Shown: in pieces, positions 16,725 through 25,637 of the stretch
Layout of the letters: the number at the start of each line of letters is the position of its first letter
Numbering within the stretch: position 1 is the first letter of the stretch
Source of the DNA: Microcoleaceae cyanobacterium MO_207.B10
Lineage (GTDB): Bacteria; Cyanobacteriota; Cyanobacteriia; Cyanobacteriales; Microcoleaceae
Reading direction: 5' to 3'
Assembly: GCA_030064835.1 (NCBI GenBank)
Contig: JASJEE010000016.1
Span: 1-32,451 of the forward strand
DNA length: 32,451 nt
The notes under the pieces: generated by a model
The model's input: the letters and a program-made list of their open reading frames with translations, nothing else
Told to the model about the DNA's origin: nothing
The model's database searches: none
Program-made: the position numbers and the translations under genes

Positions 16725-17840
16725 TTAAAGATTTAATCTTTTTAACAGTTCATCAGCATCTACAACAAAACTAGGAACATTTTTTCCGCCTTTGCTATTA
16801 CAACACAAATATTTATACATATGATTCAAAGATTTTGAAAGATAATAGTAGTGGGGAATCACATAAGAGGTAGGAAATATTTCTAAAACATTAATTTGAG
16901 AGGAAAAAATTAGATTTACCAACCCTGCTCCATGTACTCCTATGACATAATCAGCATCATAAAAAAGTTCTATTTGTTCTGTAATTGACATTTCTTCAAG
17001 AAAGTATTTTTTAAATCCATGAATTGCTAAACGATCTAGTATTTCATCTTCATTGAGGATATGACGATAAGGGGAATTTTTTCTCGAAATAAAAATGCGA
17101 TTAATTTTATTTATCTCTCTATTCGGTTTGATTCTATTAATGAAAAATTCTAGATATTCTGACGGTAGATAACCAGCATTAGAACTTGTCAATAACTTGG
17201 GAAATATAAGCTTTTCTAACAAATAAAAGTTGTTAGGTTTTACGAGAAAAATTTTAGCATTTTCTGGAAGTAGTTTTTTGAGGTAGAAATCTTCTAGTGC
17301 TGTTAATTCGCTAGAAACTAATAGATTAATTTCTGGAATTTTTCTATACTCATCTTGATGAAGAAGATAAAGCCGTGGAATATTGTCTATGAGAGAATGA
17401 TAGTAATTTTTATAAGACTTATATGTTCTAAAAATACTATAAGTACCTAATAGCTTTTCAGGTTTATTGAGGTACAAGGATTTTATGTTGATTTTTTTAA
17501 TATTTTTTAGTTGATTTTCATATATCAGAGAATCAGCAATCAATTGACGGGAATTTGTAAAGAAAAGATTGTATTTAGAAGACCAATAAATTACTTTGGT
17601 AAGAGTAACACTGTAAATATTGGGAACAGAGTAATTTTGATTTATTAAGTGTTTTGAGTTGTCTAGCAATCGCATTTCTTTGATTTCAGGAGTAGCAGTA
17701 ACTTGCTCTGAAATAGGAGATAATTTCTGCAAATTTTGTGTTTTAGACAGCTCATCAATTGAAATTATTTTAATTAGTAACTTCCGCAAAGTTGTTTGAA
17801 CTGAATTTTTCCAGCTTGTTAATTTTTGTAAAAAAAACAT
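16725..17840 (-). CDS. GT61-like glycosyltransferase (DUF563 type)
   Basis: A 371-residue protein with the hallmarks of glycosyltransferase family 61, which in bacteria occurs in capsule and exopolysaccharide clusters. The segments are NYYHSLIDNIPRLYLL (145-160), ISRKNSPYRHILNEDEIL (251-268) and the strongly conserved GVHGAGLVNLIF (301-312) with the catalytic-region histidine. An N-terminal extension of about 70 residues is rich in Lys, Gln and Ser and resembles nothing I know. The gene is a single-gene minus-strand unit, convergent to the sulfotransferase operon and divergent from the membrane transferase at 18013. Base composition is noticeably AT-rich. The transferred sugar is not predictable from the sequence. 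Confidence 0.85.
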   Translation of the reverse strand: MFFLQKLTSWKNSVQTTLRKLLIKIISIDELSKTQNLQKLSPISEQVTATPEIKEMRLLDNSKHLINQNYSVPNIYSVTLTKVIYWSSKYNLFFTNSRQLIADSLIYENQLKNIKKINIKSLYLNKPEKLLGTYSIFRTYKSYKNYYHSLIDNIPRLYLLHQDEYRKIPEINLLVSSELTALEDFYLKKLLPENAKIFLVKPNNFYLLEKLIFPKLLTSSNAGYLPSEYLEFFINRIKPNREINKINRIFISRKNSPYRHILNEDEILDRLAIHGFKKYFLEEMSITEQIELFYDADYVIGVHGAGLVNLIFSSQINVLEIFPTSYVIPHYYYLSKSLNHMYKYLCCNSKGGKNVPSFVVDADELLKRLNL

Positions 17841-18012
17841 GAATTTAGCTTGAAATACATATACATTAAATTATTATAGATTCATCATCTAATCTTGTAA
17901 AAATTATATATATTTTATTTAGATTTTTGGAGCCATTTCAAAGTTATATTGATGAGATTGTAGATACGGCTATTTTTCACTATTAATTAATTTACCAAAA
18001 TTACTATGTAAT

Positions 18013-19698
18013 ATGACGATACCATATTTTTCATCCATAATTTATTTGCTTAGAAATTCTTACTTGAGAATTGTTTTGAAAATAATTTTATTGGCGACAA
18101 TTGGATTTTCAGTTATTAGTAATTATGGAATATCATGGGATGAACATTGGGAAATCAACATGGTATTTTGGAATGTAAATCTAATTACTAAAGGTAAAGA
18201 ACTTCCAAGCGATGCAAAATACTATGGTACTGTATTTAATTTCAGCTCAGAAGCTATTTTTCAAGCTAATGAAATATTTCAAAATAAACTTTTGCAGAAA
18301 AATCTAAATCAACCTACTTATGAAGACGAAGAATACAATATATTATTGAGAACCTATAAAAGAATTAAAATCAAACATATTTTAACCTTTTTAATATCTT
18401 TAGTAACTTATTTTTCCGTAGCAGGAATTGTTGCTATTTTAGCAGGTTTAGAATTTGCTTGGTTAGCACCCATTAATTTAGCTCTGTTTCCGAGATTTTG
18501 GGGTCATAGCTTTTTTAATCCTAAAGATATTCCCTTCGCAGCAATGTTTACCCTAGCGACTTTACTTGGAGCTTGTTTAGTTAACTACTATATCAAGGCT
18601 AATCAAGAAGATATTAAATTAGGAATTAACCGGATAACAATCTATTCTATTCTTTATGGCATATTGATCGGGTTAGTAACAGGAACAAGAATTGGTGGTT
18701 TCTTTTTCTTATTTTTTGTACCAATAACTCATATAATAGTTATTCTAGGAAAAAAGAATATTTACAAAGAAATTAAAAACTTCTGGTGTTTCTATGGAGC
18801 AATATTTTTATCATGGATGGTAACAACAACTATTTTTTATCCTGCATCTTGGAGTAATCCTATTGGGTGGTTTTTTGAAACCTTGCAGTATCTTTCTAAA
18901 CATAAGTGGAGTGGTACTGTTTTCTTTGATGGTAAGTTTATTTCAGGACAATCAATTCCGTGGCATTATCTTCCAAAATTATTGTTAATTACGACTCCAT
19001 TAATTTTTCTAGTAACATTTGTTATTGGTTTACCATGGATATTGTTTAAATATAAAAAATTCACCAACCTCCAACGTGCTTGTGTAATTTTACTTTTACT
19101 ACAAGTGTTCTTTTTGCCTATGATTGCCATTATTAGAGAATCAACCATCTACGATGGTATCAGGCAATTTATTTTTATTCTTCCGGGAATAGCTGTAATT
19201 TGCTCTACTACATTTATTTGGATTTATCAAAAAATATCCAGAAAAACTTTCCAGTTATTTACTTGTGCTTTGATTGTTGCATTGCTAAGTCCAATAGTCT
19301 TGGATATGGTGGCTTTGCATCCCTATGAATATATTTATTTCAATCGTATATCTGGAGGATTACCAAAAGCATATAATCAATATGAAACCGATTATTGGGG
19401 GTTAAGTATGCGAGAAGCTATGGAGTGGATAAACAATAATGGGAAGGCTAGCTTAAATGTAGTATCTAGTCATCCAGTTCGCTTATCTAAAACTTTTGCT
19501 AATCCTGAAATTAAAGTAATTGACTACCGAGAGTTTAACCAAACAGAAAATTCTCAACCTTTCTACTATTTAGCTATGCCACGATGGGATTATCAAGATA
19601 AATTTTCCGAATGTGAATTAGTTTATCAAGTTATGAGACAAGGTGTTCCTTTAAGCATAGTTAGAAAATGCGATTCATCAAATTTGTTTGTTAAATAA
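18013..19698 (+). CDS. Polytopic membrane glycosyltransferase (PMT/ArnT-like GT-C)
   Basis: A 561-residue integral membrane protein with about ten to eleven hydrophobic segments and a short soluble C-terminal domain. Just after the first membrane helix it has ISWDEHWEI (40-48), with an acidic pair D43-E44 in the first outer loop, the position of catalytic acids in PMT/ArnT-type GT-C enzymes. These take a sugar from a polyprenyl-phosphate donor and act on the periplasmic face. The segment FPRFWGHSFFNPKDIPFAAMF (divided about 159-179) is a recognisable feature of this group. A GT2-GtrA enzyme at 5271 could provide the lipid-linked donor. The acceptor could be a glycan, lipid or protein. Its stop lies 29 bp from the stop of the broken sulfotransferase on the other strand. 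Confidence 0.75.
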   Translation: MTIPYFSSIIYLLRNSYLRIVLKIILLATIGFSVISNYGISWDEHWEINMVFWNVNLITKGKELPSDAKYYGTVFNFSSEAIFQANEIFQNKLLQKNLNQPTYEDEEYNILLRTYKRIKIKHILTFLISLVTYFSVAGIVAILAGLEFAWLAPINLALFPRFWGHSFFNPKDIPFAAMFTLATLLGACLVNYYIKANQEDIKLGINRITIYSILYGILIGLVTGTRIGGFFFLFFVPITHIIVILGKKNIYKEIKNFWCFYGAIFLSWMVTTTIFYPASWSNPIGWFFETLQYLSKHKWSGTVFFDGKFISGQSIPWHYLPKLLLITTPLIFLVTFVIGLPWILFKYKKFTNLQRACVILLLLQVFFLPMIAIIRESTIYDGIRQFIFILPGIAVICSTTFIWIYQKISRKTFQLFTCALIVALLSPIVLDMVALHPYEYIYFNRISGGLPKAYNQYETDYWGLSMREAMEWINNNGKASLNVVSSHPVRLSKTFANPEIKVIDYREFNQTENSQPFYYLAMPRWDYQDKFSECELVYQVMRQGVPLSIVRKCDSSNLFVK

Positions 19699-19727
19699 AT
19701 AACGTAAAATCCATCATATCGTTAATT

Positions 19728-20645
19728 CTAATTCCACTCAAAAGGTTTATTCGTTTCTCCCGCAATACGCTCAAATATTTCTAGTTTTTCTGATGATAAT
19801 TCTCTCTGCCAACGTAAATCTAGTTTAATAGCTATATCTACATTATTATAGTAATCACCATTTATTTTTTGTACTTTCCTCTCTATTTCCTGCCCTCGAT
19901 AGCGACGAATTAGAGAATAAGCACCAGAATTACCAGAAACATCATAATGATCGTATTGCCAATACTCTATCATGGAAGGAACAAAATTTATATTCACAAA
20001 ATTACAAATTTTTTCCACAGTTTCATCAGGATTACTCGCTAATTTTTCATAAGCAATTTCAATTCTTTTCTCTGGATTAAATTTTTCAAAAAAATTATTC
20101 CTTAGTTTTGTTTTTTCAACCCATTCTCTTGACATTTTTGCCATATCCCAGTGAGGATATTTTATGAGATAAGAGTTAACAAATGCTCTACCATCACGAA
20201 CTAAATGAATTAGATAAGCTTCAACTCTTCCTGATGTAAATTCTTCAGCTTGAATTTTTTATCCAATCCAAGGATAAGCTTTACTCGCATCAATAATAAC
20301 CTTTTTATTATCTAACTTGGAAAACATAAAAGAATAAGGATTAAAAATTTGATCTGTTTTGAAAAATTGTCGATTTTTTTTCTCAAACTTTAAAGGAATA
20401 TACTTATTTAAACGAGTATTTCCCAGCACACTAGCCAATTCATATAATCCTTTTTATCCAAAAGTTTTTTCCCAAAATTCAGATGTCATATTCACACAAT
20501 CAATAGGCTTTTGCTGACGATAACGATTGGGAAGACCGACCAACTCACCTGCTGAAAAACAGTCTGGATGACTGCCTAAAATTAGTGATAAAAGACTAGA
20601 ACCAGAATGCCCACTTGACATTATAAATATGACCTTTTTGTGCAT
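19728..20645 (-). pseudogene. Sulfotransferase gene interrupted by two in-frame TAA codons
   Basis: Read from the ATG at 20645, one unbroken frame of 306 codons encodes a sulfotransferase clearly related to the gene at 23901. It contains a PAPS-loop-like SSGHSGSSLLSLILGSHP (10-27), IHLVRDGRAFVNSYL with the 3'-phosphate site, YEKLASNPDETVEKICNF and KLDLRWQREL near the end. Two codons are TAA: codon 64 (20454-20456) and codon 129 (20259-20261). Both occur in the identical 9-mer GGATAAAAA. Aligned with the paralogue, the first stands where that protein has Gln (FSQKEL), consistent with one CAA to TAA change. There are no frameshifts, so the damage is recent, or the stops are read through, or they are sequencing errors. 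As written the full enzyme would not be made. Confidence 0.85.
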
Positions 20646-20860
20646 CAGTAATTATTCCTATCAAAAAGAGTAAACAAAAATAATTGATTATTTTAGATAA
20701 AAGTATAAAAGTAGGTTAAATTAGTATTGCATGGAATTATTGATATAATCAATAGCAGTAATTCAAATTGATTTTGATGACCCAAAAATAGGGTCTCTAT
20801 TCTCCCCTTTTTGGGGAATGAAAAAAGTAAACTTCAGTATTTCAAGGTTCCCTATTGCAC

Positions 20861-20902
20861 GAGGTACTGATAACTGATAACTGATAATTGATAACTGAAA
20901 TG
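20861..20902 (+). promoter_or_regulatory. GAGG ribosome site separated from ATG by a heptamer array
   Basis: GAGG at 20861-20864 is followed by five 7-bp units (20865-20899) and then directly by the ATG at 20900. With a single unit left, GAGG would sit 7 nt from the ATG, an ideal distance; with five units it is 35 nt away. Unit number could therefore set translation of the downstream gene. The layout is seen in the sequence; the effect is inferred. Confidence 0.45.
20865..20899. repeat. Heptamer array abutting a start codon
   Basis: Units are TACTGAT, AACTGAT, AACTGAT, AATTGAT and AACTGAA, ending exactly one base before the ATG. It belongs to the same family as 663-704 and 3042-3083. Confidence 0.85.
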
Positions 20903-21904
20903 ACCAACGGTATATATACAGTAGCAAATGATATTGTCTTCGATCAACTGGTAGCTTTACTCAACAGTATTGAGGTAAATGTTGGTACTGATACACCAGT
21001 TTGTGTAATTGCTTATGATGATAATACTGAAAAAGTCCAAGCTGAAATAGACAAGCGAAAAAATGTCCAGTTTCTAGATAATCCAGAAATATTTACGCCT
21101 TGGGAAGAATTTTCTTACCACGCTTGGAAAGGTCATCCAAACGCTTTGAATATGTGGGCAGAAAAAGGTATTAAAGGAGTAAATCGAATTGGCATGAATC
21201 GTAGATATTGCGGTTTCGATCCTCAAGCTCCTTTTGAAAAGTTTATGTATTTTGATGCCGATATTTTGGTACTTAATTCTGTTGAATATATTTTTGAACA
21301 GTTGGATAAGGATGATTTTGTTGTCTATGATTTTCAGTATAAAGACCCCTCCCATATTTTTAATTTAGAGTCGCCTAAACTATTTGAGGTTTTTCCAGAA
21401 TCACGGATTAAATCTGAAATTTTTTGTGCGGGATTTTATGCAGGAAAAAGGGGTTTATTTTCCGAATCACAAAGGCAGTTTATACTAGAAAAACTCAATT
21501 CTGGAGAAGGAGAAGTTTTATATACATCCGCTCCGAACCAATCTTTACTCAACTATATGAAAATGCGATTGGATATTCCTGTTTATAACTTTGGTCTTGA
21601 TTTACTGCCAGAAAAAAGAACAGGTTGTTCTGTAACATCACCTCATTTTGAAGAAAGGGATAATGTGCTATATGATAAGGGAGAAAGACTGACATATCTT
21701 CATTATATTGGGGTGTCTTCTAAAAGGTTTACTAGGCTTTGTCAGGGAGAAAATTTAGATTTTCCCTATCGAGAAATATTTTTACATTATCGTTATCTCC
21801 ACGAACCAGAGAAAAGACCAAAATTTACAGGGAAACCAGAAGCTTATAATCCGCCAGTCAATCTCATGACTAAAATTTTTAAAAAACTGGGTTTAAACAA
21901 CTAA
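20900..21904 (+). CDS. GT-A glycosyltransferase, GT8-like, first of a tandem pair
   Basis: A 334-residue protein with a GT-A style fold expected: NGIYTVANDIVFDQLVALLNS at the start, IAYDDN (38-43) and a metal-binding DAD motif in YFDADILVL (118-126, D119/D121). GFYAGKRGLFSE, an NQSLLNYM segment and LTYLHYIGVSS follow. It resembles nucleotide-diphospho-sugar transferases near GT8 but I cannot fix the family. The ATG at 20900 is preferred over an upstream in-frame TTG at 20888, which lies inside the repeat array. The array separates the ATG from GAGG. The gene at 21915 is a paralogue 10 bp downstream (shared GIY.VAND start, DxD motif, ASK/AGK-LF-ES block). The last 30 residues are a basic tail. 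Confidence 0.75.
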   Translation: MTNGIYTVANDIVFDQLVALLNSIEVNVGTDTPVCVIAYDDNTEKVQAEIDKRKNVQFLDNPEIFTPWEEFSYHAWKGHPNALNMWAEKGIKGVNRIGMNRRYCGFDPQAPFEKFMYFDADILVLNSVEYIFEQLDKDDFVVYDFQYKDPSHIFNLESPKLFEVFPESRIKSEIFCAGFYAGKRGLFSESQRQFILEKLNSGEGEVLYTSAPNQSLLNYMKMRLDIPVYNFGLDLLPEKRTGCSVTSPHFEERDNVLYDKGERLTYLHYIGVSSKRFTRLCQGENLDFPYREIFLHYRYLHEPEKRPKFTGKPEAYNPPVNLMTKIFKKLGLNN

Positions 21905-21914
21905 GGAAAAACAT

Positions 21915-22847
21915 ATGAAAGGTATTTATATTGTCGCTAATGATAAGGTGCTTGATAACACAATTGCCCTGTTGAAAAGTATCCGATTATATGACAGCGA
22001 TACTCCGATTATGATGATTCCTTTTGATGATAATTATCAGCAGGTAGCAGAAATCGTTACAAATAAATATGGAGTAGAAATTTATCCAGACTTGGAATTT
22101 GTAGATAATCTTTGCAACAAATTATATAACATCTTTGGGCAAGGCTTTTTTAATACTCCGAACAAACAAAAAAAGCAAGCTTGTTGGTTTGGACCGTTCG
22201 ATGAATTTCTCTACATTGATGTTGATATTATTGTCTTTGAAAAAATCGCTGACAATCTCAAATATCTAGAAGACTATGACTTTTTGTGTTGCGATTATCA
22301 ATATTTAAGTGGCATTAAAAATGTCTTCACATCCAAAGTTATAGAAGAAAAAGTCTTTACTGAAGAACAAGTGAAAGATGTTTTTAATAGTGGCTGGTGG
22401 GCATCAAAGAAAAACTTATTTACAGAAAGCGAACTATACGAAACCTTTGCCGAATGTGCTGCCCATACCGAATATTTTGACTTTTCTGAAAAAACAACAG
22501 ATCAGCCAATTTTTAACTATATTGTATTAAAACATATTTCTCGGCGATTGAATCTAGTTCGCCGACCAGAAGGTAAAGGGCCTGGAAGTTGGGGCGGTAG
22601 TCCTCATTTCCAACGGGAAGGCGATCGCTTAATTGACCCTAAAGTAGATAAACCTTTACAGTATTTGCACTGGGCAGGTATTAGGATTGAACCAGGATGT
22701 CCTTATTGGGATATTTGGGAACATTATCGATACCTTGGGGAATCTAAACCTGCTTACTATCCTCAGAAAACTAAGACGAAAAAAAGTTTGGGGCAAAGAA
22801 TCTTTGATAAAGTTAAAAATATAGGTAGACAAATTAAAGAAAGTTGA
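21915..22847 (+). CDS. GT-A glycosyltransferase, GT8-like, second of a tandem pair
   Basis: A 310-residue paralogue of the preceding gene. It has GIYIVANDKVLDNTIALLKS at the N-terminus, PFDDN (36-40), the metal-binding DVD in LYIDVDIIVF (99-108, D102/D104), NSGWWASKKNLFTESELY, QPIFNYI and LQYLHWAGI. AAGGA at 21903-21907 overlaps the upstream stop codon and is 7 nt from the ATG, so translation of the two genes is probably coupled. The C-terminal 30 residues are rich in lysine, as in its neighbour, which might place both enzymes at the inner membrane surface. They likely add successive or alternative sugars. A HIP1 site lies at 22621. Exact family and sugar are not certain. Confidence 0.75.
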   Translation: MKGIYIVANDKVLDNTIALLKSIRLYDSDTPIMMIPFDDNYQQVAEIVTNKYGVEIYPDLEFVDNLCNKLYNIFGQGFFNTPNKQKKQACWFGPFDEFLYIDVDIIVFEKIADNLKYLEDYDFLCCDYQYLSGIKNVFTSKVIEEKVFTEEQVKDVFNSGWWASKKNLFTESELYETFAECAAHTEYFDFSEKTTDQPIFNYIVLKHISRRLNLVRRPEGKGPGSWGGSPHFQREGDRLIDPKVDKPLQYLHWAGIRIEPGCPYWDIWEHYRYLGESKPAYYPQKTKTKKSLGQRIFDKVKNIGRQIKES

Positions 22848-22930
22848 ATAATAAAGGCTCAAGAAGGATTTTAGAGCTGATTTATATTTTTAAGTTAAAC
22901 TACTATAACTAAAATATATTCAAAATCATA

Positions 22931-23848
22931 CTAATAACTCTCTAATGCTAAAGTAGTAGGTATAGAAATATTCAAATCATTGGCTCTTTGAATATACTTC
23001 TCAATTCGTTCTTGACAGTGTGATAAACTAATATCTTGTTCCCCACTATATTTTTTCTTAGTCTCTTTTCTCTGATTAATTTGTTGAGTATACATTTTCT
23101 TAGTAGTATCAGTTGGAGTAATCTTTAGTTGTTGAAAAAGTGATTCAACCTTGGCAAAATTATTTAACTCTTCTAAGCGAACTTCATAACTATTTATACC
23201 TGGATATTCTTGCTGAAATCTATTCGCCCTAGCTTCTATATCAATTAAATAACCTATAGATAAATCCCACTGATCTAAATTTGAATCTACATCAATACAG
23301 GGAATAGCAGCAGTAACAGCATTAGGACTAGACATCCAAAAAGTCCAAGCCTGATTTTTCTCAGAGAAATATCCTAGTTCAATAAAACTTTTTAAAACTT
23401 TTGGTAAGTAGCGGCGCAAAATAATCACCTCTATTTTGAGAAAATCCTGAGCAACAACATCAAAAAAAGTTTTAATAAACATATGGTTTGTTTCACAGTA
23501 TATCTTGCCATCAGGAATTTCTAAAAGTATGTCTTTAATAGCAGAGCTTTTAAACCTTCTTTGAGAAAAAGATGTTGCGTAGTCAAATTTATTAATCATC
23601 GTTAAGTAGTCACCAGTCATACTCGGACTAGGTTCATGATAACTAATAACTTCCTCAGCAGTTCCTAAAAGTTCTGATAAATAATTAGAACCTGATCGCC
23701 CAGAATTAATACAAAAAATTACTCGATGATTCAGAATTTTGTTACGATTAATAGAATGTTGAATTTTTTGAATAATTTTTTTCTGGCCTCGACTAATCTG
23801 ATTAAGCAATGAATCTGGTTTTAGTTGATTATTCAAATTATTTCTCAT
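22931..23848 (-). CDS. Sulfotransferase, Sulfotransfer_3-like
   Basis: A 305-residue protein with a PAPS-binding loop in INSGRSGSNYLSELLG (47-62). EVISYHEPSP follows, and a probable 3'-phosphate region reads VIILRRYLPKVLKSFIELGY (141-160). The first 40 residues are basic and Gln/Asn-rich. It differs in family features from both the NDST-like enzyme at 14480 and the pair 19728/23901, so the locus has at least three sulfotransferase types. GGAG directly touches the assigned ATG at 23848, too close for normal use; a TTG four codons in, 12 nt from GGAG, is an alternative start. It follows the gene at 23901 by 52 bp in the same operon. The acceptor is unknown. Confidence 0.78.
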   Translation of the reverse strand: MRNNLNNQLKPDSLLNQISRGQKKIIQKIQHSINRNKILNHRVIFCINSGRSGSNYLSELLGTAEEVISYHEPSPSMTGDYLTMINKFDYATSFSQRRFKSSAIKDILLEIPDGKIYCETNHMFIKTFFDVVAQDFLKIEVIILRRYLPKVLKSFIELGYFSEKNQAWTFWMSSPNAVTAAIPCIDVDSNLDQWDLSIGYLIDIEARANRFQQEYPGINSYEVRLEELNNFAKVESLFQQLKITPTDTTKKMYTQQINQRKETKKKYSGEQDISLSHCQERIEKYIQRANDLNISIPTTLALESY

Positions 23849-23900
23849 CTCCTATGGGTTTATTTGTCTGATTTCTTTCTGGATTATTATTTATATCTAT

Positions 23901-24767
23901 CTATTCATAATCCCACTCATAAAGTGTATTTTTATCGCCTACAATAGAATAAAATTCTCTGATAGAATCTTCTGTTATTTCTGTTAGCCAGCGCCTATCT
24001 AATTTAATAGATGAATTAGTTGAAATTTGGTTGTCTTCTGTGGAATTTTGATACTTATTAATTGAGGCACGAGTTCCTCTATTCCCTGAAATAATATTGT
24101 GTTCATATTTCCAATATGAAAGCATTTCTGGCATAAATTCTATGCCTAAAAAATTGCAAATTTGTTGAGTTGTTGCTTGAGGTTGAGTTGCTAACTTTTC
24201 ATACCTGACTAAGATTTTATTTCCTGTAGAAAAGTTATCAAAAAAAACTTCATTATTAGTTACTCTTTTCAGCCAAAGTTCACCAATTTTTTTGACATTC
24301 ATATTACGTCTTTTCTTTAGATAAGAATTTAGTACTGCTCTACCATCACGCACTAAATGTAATAAGTAAACATCAAATTGTTTATTTAACTCTTTTAGCT
24401 GCAACATACTCGATATCCAGTATATCGTCTTAGTAGAATCTACGATAATATCAGCAGGTGTTTTAGAAGCAATAATTGAGTAGGGACGAAATATATCATC
24501 ATTAAAAATTTCCCTAAAAAATTTCTCTACTTTTAAAGGTATAGCAGGAGATATTCTGGCATTTGATAGCCCTAGAGAAAGATTGTGTAATTCTTTTTGG
24601 CTAAACTGATGATTCCAAAAATCATCCAGTTTGTCTTTCTTATTTAATTCTGGCAAATTACTTAATTCTCCTACTGTAAAACACTGAGGATGACTATCTA
24701 AAATTAATGATAGTAAAGTAGAGCCACAATAAGCTGTTCCTAAAATAAAAAGGACTTTTTTTTTCAT
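23901..24767 (-). CDS. Sulfotransferase, intact paralogue of the broken gene at 19728
   Basis: A 288-residue PAPS-type sulfotransferase. The loop FILGTAYCGSTLLSLILDSHP (split, residues 7-27) matches FIMSSGHSGSSLLSLILGSHP of the broken relative. The 3'-phosphate segment is LLHLVRDGRAVLNSYLKKR (about 135-153). Further shared blocks are VRYEKLATQPQATTQQICNF, YWKYEHNIISGNRG and IKLDRRWL. All catalytic regions are present and the frame is open, so this copy is probably active. It lies 33 bp after the GT-A-like gene at 24801 and 52 bp before the sulfotransferase at 22931 in a three-gene minus-strand operon. The sequence suggests carbohydrate or protein-tyrosine type sulfation; the glycosyltransferase context favours carbohydrate. 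Confidence 0.83.
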   Translation of the reverse strand: MKKKVLFILGTAYCGSTLLSLILDSHPQCFTVGELSNLPELNKKDKLDDFWNHQFSQKELHNLSLGLSNARISPAIPLKVEKFFREIFNDDIFRPYSIIASKTPADIIVDSTKTIYWISSMLQLKELNKQFDVYLLHLVRDGRAVLNSYLKKRRNMNVKKIGELWLKRVTNNEVFFDNFSTGNKILVRYEKLATQPQATTQQICNFLGIEFMPEMLSYWKYEHNIISGNRGTRASINKYQNSTEDNQISTNSSIKLDRRWLTEITEDSIREFYSIVGDKNTLYEWDYE

Positions 24768-24800
24768 AATAATCAGGCTCCAAATTATTCCCGATTTTAT

Positions 24801-25637
24801 TTATCTTTGTCGCCAGTACCAACGGTTTACACTGGTAATAAATTTTTGCGTTTTTACCGGAAGAGTAAATTCTAATCCGGCAAATTTGTAGGGTAGCTTT
24901 CCTTGCAACATATACTTTTTAGTAAGTGTAAAGTTAGTAGGAATTTGTAAACCCATTTTTTTGAAGCTAGAAGCACAATTTTCTGTTAACTCTCCTCGAT
25001 GAGTGCTTTCTCCAACTATAACTAAATTTTTTTCAGGGACATAAAATTTTTCTCCTTCTAGTTTTTCTTTCGCGAAATCATTCATTTCTGCTGCCTTAAA
25101 GTTATAGTCTGGAAAAGATTCAAACATTCTTCTGATAACTTTAACCCTAACAAATTGAGGTCTCCAAGAAGACTTAATCTCTTTACCATCTGAAAAAACA
25201 GTTTCATATAGAGCCAAGCCACTTTTTGTCAAAAGCTTACTATCTTTTTTGAGATATTTATCAGTATGAAAATAGGGTTCGACCGCAATGATTAAAAAAG
25301 AACAAATTTGAGGGTTTTCAATTGTCTTAACCAGGTTATATATTTCTTGTGCCTCTCTATCTCTAATTCTGACAAGATATCGATCATCCATACACCAGTA
25401 TATCCATTCATTATCATCTAAGTCTTGAAGCAAAGTTAAGACAGTTGCTTTAATGGGAGACTCGGTTTTAATGAATTCTATTTTATCTCCGTATTTTTTT
25501 TTGATTGATTCTGGATAGTTATCATTGTAAGGAACTCGATATATGAAAGAGTTTTTTTGCCAGAGCTTCTCATAAGTTTGGATGGTATGATCAGCAAATG
25601 GCATATACTTGTCACAGGTTAATACAACTGCTTTCAT
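24801..25637 (-). CDS. Putative GT-A-like glycosyltransferase, family not recognised
   Basis: A 278-residue protein heading the operon that continues with two sulfotransferases. It opens MKAVVLTCDKYMPFADHTIQ, has VPYNDN (35-40) and a YWCMDDRYL segment (80-88) whose acidic pair D84-D85 could serve as a metal-binding motif of a GT-A enzyme. PYFHTDKYLKK, a WRPQFVRVKVIRRMF segment and VGESTHRGEL follow. No membrane segment is visible. The general plan (N-terminal nucleotide-sugar-like strand pattern and acidic motif) fits a glycosyltransferase, but I do not recognise the family and give only a tentative role. Context with sulfotransferases suggests a sugar transferred and then sulfated. Confidence 0.55.
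   Translation of the reverse strand: MKAVVLTCDKYMPFADHTIQTYEKLWQKNSFIYRVPYNDNYPESIKKKYGDKIEFIKTESPIKATVLTLLQDLDDNEWIYWCMDDRYLVRIRDREAQEIYNLVKTIENPQICSFLIIAVEPYFHTDKYLKKDSKLLTKSGLALYETVFSDGKEIKSSWRPQFVRVKVIRRMFESFPDYNFKAAEMNDFAKEKLEGEKFYVPEKNLVIVGESTHRGELTENCASSFKKMGLQIPTNFTLTKKYMLQGKLPYKFAGLEFTLPVKTQKFITSVNRWYWRQR

Noticed and set aside
19728-20645. UAA reassigned to glutamine in this organism
   Set aside because: Other genes in the window end normally at TAA at the expected family length, for example rplI and fetB, so a general code change is excluded.
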